Assembly: GCA_049999765.1 (NCBI GenBank)
Contig: JBNGIQ010003920.1
Span: 1-30,142 of the forward strand
Source: Phaeoceros laevis
Taxonomy: Eukaryota; Anthocerotophyta; Anthocerotopsida; Notothyladales
Direction: 5' to 3'
Length of the DNA: 30,142 nt
The notes beneath the pieces were generated by a model. The model did no database searches. It was not told where the DNA came from and saw nothing but the letters and a program-made list of their open reading frames with translations. Shown one piece after another: positions 12,212 through 23,200 of this stretch. The number at the start of each line of letters is the position of its first letter. The first letter of the stretch is position 1. The translations under genes and the position numbers were made by a program.

Positions 12212-12650
12212 TGATCATCTCATTATCATTTCAATCACAGCTTATAAGCATTCATAAGCACTTAAGGAAGTGTCTTCTTCGTCATCATCCATGAAGCTAG
12301 TTTAATCTCAAAAATGCCATATTGGGAAAGGGTTTGCATGAGTGAAAAAAGACTCACTTTCAAAGCAATATTTTGTGATAAGCGGGCTAAGCAGTCGTTA
12401 ACCTAGAGGGTGGCCTCTTTTAGTAAAGGAGGATTTATCATCCATCTCTTACTACTGTGTGTGTCTATTTGAGGAGGTTGACGGTTCCAGAAGGATCCCC
12501 CTTGCCCATGATAAGTGGGCACCCGGTGGCTAACGGGTATAGGAAAGTCTAATAAAGGTACGGGAAGAATGAGGTTACATGAGGTTCCTTGAACTCTATC
12601 CTAGTTGCATGCATAGACATGCCTGCGAGTGCCTTTACATGGTAGCAGCA

Positions 12651-12888
12651 TGCTAACTGAAAAACAAGAAAAGCACGCTATGAGTCTCCATGCGAATCTA
12701 GCTGAATTAAGTATGGTAGATTAGTCAAATTTAGTGGGAGTATCTTCCCCTTGCTTGTACTTTTCTTTGTTCTATATAAAGTGCCCAATGTCACTAAAAA
12801 AAAAAACAAGAAAAGCTTAGACTACTTGAGAATCCCGTGATGCTAAATGAAAAACAAGAAAAGCGTAGACTACTTGAGAATCCCGTGA
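12651..12888. repeat. Dispersed direct repeats, about 24-39 bp
   Basis: A 39-bp segment at 12802-12840 recurs at 12850-12888 with one mismatch. The sequence leading into the second copy (12841-12864) recurs at 12651-12674 with one mismatch. The region around them (about 12000-12900) is non-coding, with a TATATAAA-like string near 12774 and a short poly-A run at about 12796-12806. It may be a decayed transposable element, but no terminal repeats or protein remnants were found to name a class. Confidence 0.8.
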
Positions 12889-12899
12889 CCGTCCTTGCA

Positions 12900-13448
12900 T
12901 TGTGTGTCCAACACGTCGAGGGTAATAATTGCGTGATGTTGAGCTGCCTTTGAGCAACTTTTAAATGAGCAGCTAGTTTCTATCGTGCAACATACTCAAA
13001 CCTCAATGACTCATTCACAGTACAAGCGCAACCAACAAGCTGACATAGACTTACAAGAAATCCAAAAGCTCAAACATGTGTGCACTGTGCCCTAGCTCTC
13101 TAAACCTAAGAAAGGGAATTGCAAAAACTGGTATCGATGCATGCCTGCAAGCCTGCCCTAAGAACCTGTTGCTGGAGTTGTTAGGGCGACGGCTAGCTGA
13201 GCCTGTGCCGTTGAGGCACCTTCCTGTTGGCACAACCATCCCCTTTTGCATTGAAGACTCTCCTTCGCACCACCATTCTTCACACCCAAAATAGCTTTAA
13301 ACACACCTTATGACTTACTGTGTTGCAGCACAGTCACTAGCTACAAAGACTAGTGACCCTCTCAGTATTCATCATGTCTATAGTAATAAGCAAAACAACA
13401 AACATTGCCATCTAAGAATGCTACACATGAATCTGCTTACCGGCTACT
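12900..13448. other. Intergenic, no gene seen; small hairpin
   Basis: No supported gene. At 13333-13357 a perfect 8-bp inverted repeat (GTCACTAG/CTAGTGAC, 9-base loop) follows directly on a smaller one, CTGTG/CACAG, at 13318-13333. No function is implied. Confidence 0.5.
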
Positions 13449-13524
13449 ATGTCACACATGACAACTTGTCATGACAGGGTGAAGTGATGTCAAACATGAT
13501 AACTTGTCATGATAGGGTGAAGTG
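13449..13524. repeat. Two tandem copies of a 38-bp unit with internal palindrome
   Basis: Copies at 13449-13486 and 13487-13524 differ at three positions. Each contains an inverted repeat of the form CATGACAA-C-TTGTCATG. The second copy runs into the longer duplication that starts at 13514. Confidence 0.9.
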
Positions 13525-13872
13525 AGAGCCCATCGGGCACAGCAAGGCACAGATTCATTTTAACGGGGAGGTGGGGTGTAGCTGAGAAGTCTCACCTTGT
13601 AAGCTCTCTTTGAAAAGCTCCAAGTCCGCACTAGAAAGGTCTTCGACAGGTGTTTGTGGAATTGTGTTAGCAAAGCAACAATGGTGGTGGGTTGGACAAG
13701 CCCAAGTTAAACTTTAGAGCATTAGGGCGAAGTGAGAGCCCGCCAATCACAGTGGAGCATAGATTCATTTTGGAGGCGCGGTGGGGTGCAGCCGAAAAGT
13801 CTCTCCTTACAAAGCTCTAGGCCTGTACTAGAAAGGTCTTCAATGGGTGTTTGTGAGATTGTGTTAGCGAGC
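13514..13872. repeat. Diverged duplication of about 150-160 bp
   Basis: Segment A (about 13514-13676) and segment B (about 13724-13872) align along their length. Shared blocks include GAAGTGAGAGCCC, AGATTCATTTT, GGTGGGGTG, CTAGAAAGGTCTTC and GTGTTAGC, with small indels. No open frame runs through both. This is an old local duplication of unknown origin. Confidence 0.85.
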
Positions 13873-14313
13873 CCAAGTAGGATAGTGGTATATGTGTTTC
13901 ATTCTCAGACTGGCTTCGGTGGCTTCACATCTCATGCCCGCTAGGGCTAGCTCTCATGGCAAGTATATATTTGCACTAAATAAAAGGAGTAATAACTTTC
14001 TTCGCCAAAATAATAACTAGCATGACATGACCATATGTTAATAATGAAAAACTTGATGTTTTAACCTATCTCACAAAGCACATAAAATTCACCACTTCGG
14101 CTTCGCATGGCATTGCCGCAAACATTGAGGTTGTAGTACTGTTGCACACGCTGAAGCTATCTGCTACTGCTCATGTGAACGAGATGCAGTGATGCGGGTT
14201 TTACTCAGTCTCCTCGGGGTTTCGTGATTTGCAAATACGTATGACTGATGACGGTAGGATTGGGATTTAGTAATATCAAGGCGATCATCATACATAGGAT
14301 TGTATGTGTATCT

Positions 14314-14518
14314 GTCAATGCAGCTGCCTCTCTTGGTGAATGCAGCTGCCTGTCCTGTTGAATGCAGGTAGCCGTGGTTGGAAAGGTAACTGCATTCGGT
14401 TCGAGTAGCAGTCCTGGGAATGTAGTTGTCTGTTCGGGTGAATACAATTGTTTGTATGGGTGAATGCAGTTGTCTATCCGGGTGAATGCACCAGCTTGTC
14501 CGGGTGAATGCAGCTAGT
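14314..14518. repeat. Minisatellite with 22-bp unit
   Basis: About nine imperfect units share the core GGTGAATGCAG followed by a TGTCCG-like end. The last four (about 14437-14518) are cleanest at a 22-bp step; the middle units are eroded and of uneven length. A 125-codon minus-strand frame crosses it (14164-14541), but a 22-bp period shifts frame at every unit, so coding is unlikely. Confidence 0.85.
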
Positions 14519-15248
14519 AGGATCCTGTAAGCAGATGTCACTTGATTTCATCTACCCATTCTCATATGCTCTCAAGAGAGGTCAAACGCATTGTTAGATG
14601 CTCAAGCACTGTATTCTTTGATCGGGTAATAATAGGGTCCTAGGCTTACTTGTCTCCTCCTTACTTACAAGCACTGCATTTCACGATCATCCCATGATCT
14701 GCTCCAATGAGCCATGAACACATATAGAGAGGCAAACTGAGCATCCGGTTCAACAAGACTTTCAAAACGCCGTGTCCCTAGGTCTCTTTCCCCATGACTC
14801 TTGCAGGCATTCTGCAATGCTATGAGTTCACCCAACAGGTTGCAGAAGCTGCCAAGGCCAGTCCTTTTCTCTTTTCTTTTTTTGCACTACTGGACCGTGG
14901 CAAAGCCTGGGAGGTGTCTGCCCGAGGCTTTGCAGGGCACGCATGCGCAAAGTCTGCTCAAGGCCTGACATAGCGCGAGACAGCAATGGCAAGCGCCAGC
15001 AGGCCTTCGTGCAGGGGCGGTGGCAGTTGAAAGGGCCGTGCTACCTTCCTTTTTTTTAGGCCGTGAACCAGGCCTTCGCCGCAGACGGTGGCAGTTGATG
15101 GCCACGTTGTTGACGTTTTCGTTTATTCTGATTTCGTTTTTCAGTAATTATCGTGATCCGCTAGATTACCTGCATCCGACGGTTGAGAAACGTGGCTCAA
15201 CCTGGTGGCAGAACGTGACTAAGACGCCCATTAGAAGGGTCATGCTAT
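14519..15248. other. Intergenic with a short imperfect direct repeat
   Basis: No gene was recognised. A segment of about 30 bp beginning AGGCCTTCG and ending GGTGGCAGTTGA lies at 15001-15030 and again, diverged, at 15070-15098. Short frames here have no recognisable products. Confidence 0.5.
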
Positions 15249-15394
15249 TAAATATGGGCTACAACATGTCAAGAGTAATCGTAATGCTGATGGCTTGTAT
15301 GTGTACATGTGCACTAAATAAGACGAGTAACAACTTTCTTTGCCAAAATAATAATAAATATGGGCTACCAACATGTCAAGAGTAATGCTGATGG

Positions 15395-15770
15395 GTGACC
15401 GAGTACACCAAGTCACATAATTCGATTGCGATAATATGGTGTTGCCGATGGGTGTTGTAAGGTACTCTGACACATTGAGGTGGGAGGTGAGATTCCTTCA
15501 ACTAATGCAGCGGATGCTTAGCTAACTCGCAAGGCAACTTGGAATTTGAAATCTGCTTGTGTTGCTTTTTTCTACAACCGATGCTTTTCTATATGGATCA
15601 TGTTCCATGATCTATAGTTCCTCGCCACATCTACAAGAATTTTCTTATGGTTTAAGATCCGTCTTTGTTCGGACAAACATGTATAGATGTATGTGATAAC
15701 CAGACCAAGCCCTAAAACCTAGAGCTACACATTCCACTATTAGAGAATCCTTTGGGTGCTTGTATGTCAT
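15395..15770. other. Intergenic, nothing seen
   Basis: No gene, RNA or clear repeat was recognised between the direct repeats ending at 15394 and the transposon end at 15771. Confidence 0.5.
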
Positions 15771-16220
15771 TAGGGGGACTCAAATATGACGCGTTGCGAC
15801 TTGGCCACGGCCAAGTCCGAGTAGGCCGTGGTCACGCGACGGGTTGTCCGTCAATGGTTTGCGCGTCAAAATTGTAGGCCCCGTCGTGGCCCTCCAACGA
15901 CCAACTTGCATTGGCGGGATTAATCAAATCAAGGTTTAGGGTTTTTGAATCATAACTTAATAAAATTGTAACTTAATCGAATCGAGGTTTAGGGTCTTCG
16001 AATCGTAACTAAATCGAATCGCGGTTTAAAGTTTTCGTTTTTTAAATATAACTGAAAAAGGCACCGCGGGAAGCCTTGGGCGACGGCCAACTTGGACTTG
16101 GCCGCGGCCAAACCGACGAGCACCTTTTTAGGTGGTTGTGGGCCGTGCACGGCTCGTCAGTCAGGGGGCTCTGACGGACCGGCCGTCCGGCCGCGACGGG
16201 GCATATTTGAGTCCCCCTAT
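15771..16220. mobile_element. Non-autonomous TIR DNA transposon (MITE-like), about 450 bp
   Basis: Perfect 18-bp terminal inverted repeats face each other: TAGGGGGACTCAAATATG at 15771-15788 and its reverse complement at 16202-16219. The flanks carry the same 8-mer, TATGTCAT, at 15763-15770 and 16221-16228, as expected of a target-site duplication. One extra T (16220) leaves the exact 3' border open by a base, and the match extends to 9 bp if the border is moved. The outer parts are GC-rich with inner inverted repeats (CTTGGCC/GGCCAAG types). The core, about 15922-16040, holds two to three tandem copies of an AATCGAATCGAGGTTTAGGG-like unit. There is no coding capacity. An 8-9 bp duplication and a TAGGG end fit hAT or Mutator-like elements; the class is inferred. 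Confidence 0.88.
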
Positions 16221-17640
16221 TATGTCATTCCATTTTGCAAGTGTAGCAAATCTACAAAGCTACCTTAAGCTTGAAGTGTAAACAAACTTAGAATGCTAAT
16301 GAATTTTTTCAAAAAATAGGCCCCAAAACTCGGATGTAATATTTAAATAGATTTACTAAAAAATACCAAAATCCCCCAAAAAAATTTCAAAAATTTCTTA
16401 ATTCCCTTATATAGGGCTAGTTAGTTTTCTAAACTTTGATATACAAGGTTAAATACTAAATACTTCAAAAAAGCACATTTTGACTTGAATTTTGACGACA
16501 TGATTAAATTGTGTCAAAACTAGAAGGGTAAAATATTTCTAGTAAGTAACTAAAGCAAGTCTTAGAGTAAGAAAAGTTGTGCCGTGGTAGTAGTGGTAGC
16601 GGGGTAAGCGGGGATAGCGGGTGTGCTAATAGTGGCATATATGAAAAGGTCTTCAATGCTATACCTACTATTGAGCATGAGCTTCCCTAAATAAAACTCT
16701 AAAAAAAAGAAAAAATAATTTATTTATGGTTTTTTTAGGGGATTTTTTCAGGGTAGCTCATGTCTTATTCATGGTGTTGAATCTGCTCATATGATGACCC
16801 TACATATGTTTCTGTAACAAAAAACTCCGAAGGTTCGACAAACATAAAATTGTCAAAAACTGTCAAAGAACCGATTGGACAAAGCATTCACATATTGTAA
16901 TTTTGTAGAATGTAAGATAATATAAGTTTTACATTCTTATATAGAATATATAATGAATAGTTACTACAGGTCTATTTGGTAGATTAATATGGCTGCAATT
17001 AAAACTAAACGAAAGTTACAAATTACAAACCACACGGAAACTGGTGGACTTCCGGTGGATTGGTGCTTGGAGTTCAAACCACAAGTTACAACTCTACACA
17101 AGGGCTACAAAATGCTAAGAAGTTCGTAACTTCGTGTCCTGAGGGAAGAAATTCTTGGAGTAAAGATGTGCTCCTGTTTCTAGTCTACCTTGTACATACT
17201 TTGGTTCTTTCTTTTGCTTCGCTGCCTGCCATCTGCCAGTTCTCATGAGGTTTCACCCCAACTCTGTTTGTGTCTCCATGGAACAGTGGTTGCTCGACAC
17301 AGCTCGGTGAGGCGGTGAGGCTCACTCATCTCAGCATCCATCCAAGGCATTGGAGTACACAGTCAGGTTGCGAAGCCATGTATCTCATGCACCGACCTTG
17401 GCATGCAACTTAAGCTTTAGCCCTTAACGTTCTCTTCTCTGCCCCCGGTGCTTCGCTTGCCAGCTGGTCTAGGTGGCTCTTCTCTGTTTTATGCATAGCT
17501 CCGCGCGTGTCCGGGCGGAAGTACGGGCAGTGTTTCAGGCTGGGTGACAGTGACGTGAGAAACCTGGAAGGTGGAAGCAGGCACGGCGGCGGCGGTGGCG
17601 GCGCTGGGCAGTGTTCTTAGAGGCGGGAACCTTCGATGCC
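16221..17640. other. AT-rich intergenic region
   Basis: Strongly AT-rich to about 16980, then more balanced towards the next gene. No gene, tRNA or clear repeat was recognised. A 62-codon frame at 17060-17248 (+) matches nothing known. A GGCGGCGGCGG-type tract at about 17584-17603 probably belongs to the promoter of the following gene. Confidence 0.5.
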
Positions 17641-17649
17641 TATATATTA
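17641..17649 (+). promoter_or_regulatory. TATA box of the EBS/SHL-like gene
   Basis: TATATATTA stands alone in a GC-rich stretch about 310 bases before the start codon. Normal TATA spacing would put transcription start near 17670-17680 and give a leader of about 280 bases. That leader could hold a small upstream frame: ATG at 17672 and an in-frame ATG at 17747 both end at the TGA at 17756-17758. The match is a guess from sequence. Confidence 0.5.
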
Positions 17650-17959
17650 GGCGGCAGAGCTTGCACACAACATGAGCCATCACTATGTGCCTAGTCGGTC
17701 GCTAGTGGTTAGCGAGCTGCAAGGGCATATCCCGGTGCGCATTGTCATGGTGGTTTGAGAGGAGGGCGCAGCCGGAGCAGCAGGCGGGCCGCCCTGCTCA
17801 GCTTGGAGGCCGGGGGAACGAACCAGCTTGCAGTGGGGGTCAGACCTAGAGTGCATTTTTGCTTGTGCTTGTCTTGCGGGTGTGTGTGGACGCTGTCTGT
17901 GGGCTCTTGAACTGCGGAGTTCCTTTGTGTACACGCTGGCTCGCCCGGTGGCGCTAGAT

Positions 17960-19176
17960 ATGGCGAAGGGCAAGGCGGCAAAGAGATATGTGGACTCTTA
18001 CACCGTCAAGGGCACGTCCAAGGTCGTGAGACGTATGTCTCTATGCGCAGCTATTATTACCGAAGTTGAATGTATCTCTTGCACTTGTTTTGAGCATGCC
18101 TAGTAGCATGAGATAGCTTCTAACCGGGAGAGCGTGATTGGGGTGTTGCAGCTGGGGACTGTGTCCTCATGCGGGCTGCAGATCCTGACAAACCTGCTTA
18201 CGTAGCCAAGATAGAAAAGATAGAGGTTGATCTGAGAAACAACATCAAGGTAAAGGTGCGATGGTATTACAGGCCGGAAGAGTCTATGGGGGGAAGGCGC
18301 CAGTTTCATGGTGCCAAGGAATTGTTTCTGTCGGATCACTATGACATCCAGAGTGCAGAATCAATTGAGGGCAAATGCACTGTCCACTCTTTCAAAAACT
18401 ACACGAAGTTGGAGAGCGTGGGTGCAGATGACTACTTCAGCAGATTTGATTACAAAGCATCCACAGGAGAGTTCAATCCCGACAGAGTCGCTGTGTGAGT
18501 TTTGTTCATCCCTGAGCTGGTTTTGTTGCCCCGCTGTTTACTCCTTAATGGAGCTAGTGTATGCCTGCCGTGGCTGATTTGAAGCTGAACATATTGCATT
18601 CTGTAGGTACTGTAAATGCGAAATGCCCTACAATCCTGATGACTTGATGGTTCAGTGTGAAGGATGCAAGGACTGGTACGCTCCACACGTTTCTGCTATT
18701 CTAGGACATTTTTTATTTGAAACAAATTCTCCAGACCGCAGAAATGCCCTAACCGAAAACTTAAGGTTTTCTGTCCGCAAACTCTGCAGCTATGAGCTGG
18801 CTATCCAGTTTGACTGTCATGGGTTGTCTCACTACCTGACTTTTTTTTGGAGGACAACAGTAACTATATTTGATCATTAGCCTAGAATCCGTGTCCAAAC
18901 AAGGATGGTCATTGTTGTCTTTGTGGTTTGTAGGTTTCACCCTAATTGCATGAACATCACCACAGAGCACGTGAAGAAGATGGATCATTTCCTCTGTCCC
19001 GACTGTATGCAAGTTAATGATAAGAAGGGCAAAAACTCGAACAAGGCATCACCGCCTCCTGAACCCCCCAAGGTGAGCCTTCTGTTGTTTACACATGCTA
19101 TCAGCTGTGTTCAGCAATATGGTTTGTCAGTTCACTGTATATCACTTCTGGTTTTGATTGACAGGAGGGGATCTGA
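17960..19176 (+). CDS. BAH-PHD histone reader, EBS/SHL family, 5 exons, 211 aa
   Basis: Exons: 17960-18032, 18152-18494, 18607-18675, 18934-19072, 19165-19176. All junctions are GT-AG and in phase. Residues about 20-138 form a BAH domain ([39 protein letters not shown]). Residues 141-186 form a PHD finger with a complete Cys4-His-Cys3 set: C141, C143, C156, C159, H164, C167, C183, C186. Arabidopsis EBS and SHL are nuclear readers whose BAH domain binds H3K27me3 and whose PHD finger binds H3K4me3, helping control flowering genes. The aromatic RWYYRPEES motif is kept, so methyl-lysine binding is likely. The tail after the PHD finger is short and Pro-rich, ending at a TGA just inside exon 5; EBS and SHL have slightly longer basic tails. 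The ATG has G at -3 and +4. EBS and SHL cannot be told apart here. Family very sure; last exon less so. Confidence 0.93.
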
Positions 19177-20257
19177 AAACTGCAACATGTAAGTATGCTT
19201 CTTCTGACATTGGTTCTAGATTAGGCCAGATGGTTGCAAGTTGAGTCACATGTTCACAGCAGGTATCCCCCAACGAACTATGGTTAAGTGGGGTGACATG
19301 TCTCACTGCTGGAGGGGTTGTGGTTTGAGGCTTGTTTCTGAATTCGTGAGATAACTGTACACACTACACTGTGTGTAGTGTAGTTGGGCTACTGGCTTAG
19401 ACTTTTCAATCATGGAAGGATTGCTGTAGGTTTTGATTCTCAATCCAGAGTATTTCACATGCTGCGAACACAAACACTTAGCGACTAGGCTCTTTTATGT
19501 TGCATACATTCATCATTGAAGTTCTGCAGTTTCGTATGACCTGAATGCTCTTGGTTGCACGCACCAACACTCTGCCATCGTACTGAATACAGACAGAAGC
19601 AAAGCGTCGGAAAAGGTGACGGAGGGAGAGAGCCGGAGTTCCTACACGTTTCTCCAACCAGCTGGAGGGTCCTGCTGAGGTTTGGACTACTTTTAGGTTG
19701 AGCTGTAAAATGAAGTGGGATGTTGATAAGGCCATGCACGGGCTTTCACAGCGGCAGAAGAAAGTCTGATCTTTGAGCGATTAGGCATGACGTGGAGCTC
19801 GTCGGTCATGTGACGGCTTCTACTTAATGTTCACATGGCCTCATCTCTCTGTATGTACTCTTATTATTTGTGGTAAGTAGGACTCGCCACTTCAAAGAAG
19901 TGGAATTTCAATTTCCAGGTTGCTGAGGCGTGGGATGCAGTATGCTGAGCGGCTCTTTGTTGAGATTTGCTTTGCGGAATCAACCATTGCGTAGCTGCTA
20001 CCCTATTGGTGTCTGCCTATCGGAATGCGTGTTGAGCATCAAAATAAAATTTGGAATAGGTTGCGGAAAATACAGCGATTAATTGCAGTCTAGAATTTTC
20101 AGCAGCCACGCATTTAGGAGAGAAGCCCCGCCGGCAATTGTACAGTGTACATTGACATATGGTGCTCACAGCCACCATTAATAACACTTGTCGCTGCAGC
20201 TGACAGTCAAATCGGTTGAGGTCAAAGGGTATATAATTTTGCCCGCATTTTACGAAG
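19177..20257. other. Convergent 3' ends of the EBS/SHL-like and amylase genes
   Basis: Neither strand shows a coding exon. A strong donor (CAACAT/GTAAGT, cut after 19186) follows the EBS/SHL stop codon by about ten bases and suggests a 3' UTR intron or an alternative last exon. A 9-bp inverted repeat with a 3-base loop, ACACTACAC/GTGTAGTGT, lies at 19361-19381. The two overlapping minus-strand frames near 19480-19740 match nothing known. Confidence 0.5.
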
Positions 20258-23200
20258 TTATGTTCGCTGCCAAAGCTGGTAGTCCGAGCCCTTGTCTAAG
20301 AGACGTTCCCACGACCCAACGAGGTTGTTTTGCTTCGAAGGGTTCCAATCATAACGACCAAGTTTCATAACCAGATTTTCCCCAACTTGAGCCACGTATC
20401 CGTCGACGTTGGCATGAAGTATCTTTATGGTGCTCCGACAATGCACTCCTGTCTTTGTTCTTGCTGCAATGAGTTCTGCTATTGAATCGTGGAGACCGAA
20501 ATCGTAGAAGTGGTCGTAGAATATGACAGGCTGCACAGGTAGAGAACAAACACTAGTCAGTGAAGGTCCAAGGTCGGGCTCCTACTGTCTGGAGTTCAGG
20601 CATTTATACCGTTCCAGGATGAGTGAGTATATAAGCATATCCCTGCATCAATTTATCCCGAGGGAATGGCCAATGTCCCTGCGGAACAACAGCGAGAGAC
20701 ACTACGAAGAATTACAGAAACGCACTTGTGAATGTTTCGCAAAGAAATGCTTACAGGTGCATTGGCTTAAGAGAGGAGAACCTGAGTGGATCCTGTATCG
20801 TGATTCTCGAGAAAAGTCACTGCCCTTGACGGCCACCACCCCACAACACCAGGTGGCTTACCTTGAGGATCGATCAGTCTCCAGTACTCGTTGTGCAAAG
20901 CTGCATGGAGAATGCCCTGCCATGGATCACGAAGGTATGCTTCAGCACCAACCTTTTTGCGTACACAATGAGAAGACAAGGCAGCCTACAAAAGTCTGCT
21001 TGGAAGAACCATAAAATAATGCTGAACTGGATCTTCCCAACTGGTTTGTAAGCTTTCTGTTCTCTTTAAACATTCCGATCAGGCATGTCTGCACTGCAAA
21101 GTTCACAAGCACACAACCCATCTGCCTTGCAACACGCTGATTAGTAAGCTACCTTCGTTGTAACATCAAATGCTGAAGAGCTACCACCAGTTGCATTGAT
21201 CCAATTTATGATGCGCTGTCTGTGAGGATCTGTACAAAAACGATGGATATGAGTTCGTAGTTGGTCACCGAAAGACAGAGACATGTACTAAAAGACAAGG
21301 AGCACTTCCGCATGAGCCTTTCTCCAGTACCTTGATTGTAGCACACATTTCCACCCTCGTAACCCAAACTGTCCCAATATTCTCCAATTGCGAAAACAGG
21401 GTTCGTAGCCTCTATGTACTCCTTCACATAGCCTCCCCAGAAGCCTCTGTACACCCAGCAAGTTGTAACTTGCAAAAGCAGCAACCACATGTGGATAAAA
21501 GCTGTCAACCAAGCCAGCTCGGTGGCGTTTTGGGAGTTTCAGTGCCTAGAACAGTAGAACAGCAGAACCTGACAAAATCAAGGCGCCACCCATCATAACC
21601 GATGTCAGTCCTTAGCCAGTTCATCCACTCTGTAATGTCCTTTCGAACAAAAGGCTGAGCGTGGTCAATGTTCGGTGCCGCATGAAAGAAGTCTCCTGTG
21701 CACATACACATGGACATTAAGGACAACATATCTGAATCTACAAACTCCAATACAAATAGCAACAAAAACTTGTGACGCCCATACCAGTTGAAGGGTTTCC
21801 TTGCCCACGAAAATTGGGGTCATCTTTAACGATAGCTTCTGGACCCCAAGCCAGTTTGCCACCAAAGATGTTCCAAATACCTTCCGGGTTCTACATATGA
21901 TGCTAAAGAAGCTCATCAGAATGAAGACTGCTTTCTGCTGCAAAGGATCCTGAAGCCTTACACAAGCACCACTACTAACCTGCTTCTGGGCACAACGATG
22001 GTTCAGAACTACATCACCCAGTACCTGCAAAACAAAACTACTCAATAATACAGGCCCAGGACACAACTCCGGAGTTTGCAGTTCTTAAGTGGGTTTGAGC
22101 AGGCTGTAACCAGTAATTCAAAACCTGAACACAACGCTCACTAAGAGCCATGATGAATAGCCAATGCATAGGTATCTAAACTCCAGCTGAGTAACCGGGT
22201 TGCCACATACCAAAATATCGTTGTTGTGCATTTCTTCAATGCAAATTTTCAGCTCATCTTGAGTCCCATAGGCCGAATTCAGATTGTAAAGATCACCAGG
22301 CATGTACCCTGCATTACCCCATCATGAGATGTCAACTCGCACTTTGCTTAACCCTTTGCTAGTACCAATCTGAAAAGATGTTTATGGTACCTTGAGGGGA
22401 GACAGATTCTGTTGGAGGAGGCAGCCAGATTGAGGTGATGCCACACTTTGCCAAGTCAGCTGCACGTGGAGCAAGTTCCAGATACCACTTCCTTCTCCAG
22501 CTTTCCCAGTTGAAGCCTTGAAACTACAACACAAAACTGGCACATGATCGAAACCTGCATAGAAAAAATCTCATGCCCGCTAGGACCTGGTGCCTCTTGG
22601 TGATGTATTCCAACGTTAACTTGTAGATACTAAGACAAGCAGGCTTATCATGCACACAGCACGCAATGTGCACAGAAAACCAGGTTCAGTTGCATACCAC
22701 TACTTCTCGCCCGGATCCTGTGCCTGGTTCTGGGTGGACCCAACAAGATATTGAAGTTGTAAGAACCTCAATGCTGACAATGGGGCGTGTTCAATAGGCT
22801 AAGTGCTCTGTCGGCAACAATATGCAAACGATAAGAACATCTCTTACCCAATTTTATGTCTGCTTCTTCTGGAGATTTAGGCCGTCTTGCACCTTTCTTC
22901 AGTGCGCGCTCCAAGGCCTTCCTCTGAGAATCCAGCTGTTTCTTTTGAGTATCGAGGGCCTCCTTTTCAGCTGCTTGCTTGGCAAACAGATCATCTGTCT
23001 TTATTTTCGCATTCGCTATCGACCAAACATCTTCAGGAGTCGGCAAGTACAATGGAACATCCGCCTCCACAAACGCATTTATTGGCTTCGTTTCCCTTGG
23101 AGGTAGTCCTTGAAGCCCCGATTCAATTTTCCTCCTCATCCATTCTGGTGTCTCTCTTCGTGGACCATTTGCAAGAAGATCCCACTTCCTTTTGTCCTGC

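Larger units (their letters stand above)
13959..15354. repeat. Dispersed repeat pair 13959-14016 and 15292-15354
   Basis: A segment of about 58 bp ending in GCCAAAATAATAA occurs at 13959-14016 and again, diverged, at 15292-15354. Shared cores include GCACTAAATAA and AACTTTCTT. Next to the second copy, a further direct repeat of about 40-45 bp (15249-15293 and 15355-15394) brackets it. The arrangement suggests pieces of one repeat family, class unknown. Confidence 0.75.

Noticed and set aside
12000-12900. LTR retrotransposon
   Set aside because: A TATA-like string and a poly-A run were seen, but no paired long repeats, primer-binding site, polypurine tract or protein remnants.
13931-13945. 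15-mer CTCATGCCCGCTAGG shared with about 22571-22585
   Set aside because: One match of this length in 30 kb is near chance and the flanks do not align.
14314-14518. Regular repeats that might be taken for a CRISPR array
   Set aside because: Units are contiguous, with no unique spacers, imperfect, and lie in a plant nuclear genome; this is a minisatellite.
14164-14541. 125-codon minus-strand frame with a repeated FTRTD/LHSP-like pattern
   Set aside because: The repeat period is 22 bp, not a multiple of three, so a coding repeat would not hold; no start or splice support.
15934-15995. TTTAGGG strings as an interstitial telomere
   Set aside because: Only single heptamers inside a longer repeated unit of a MITE, not a tandem telomeric run.
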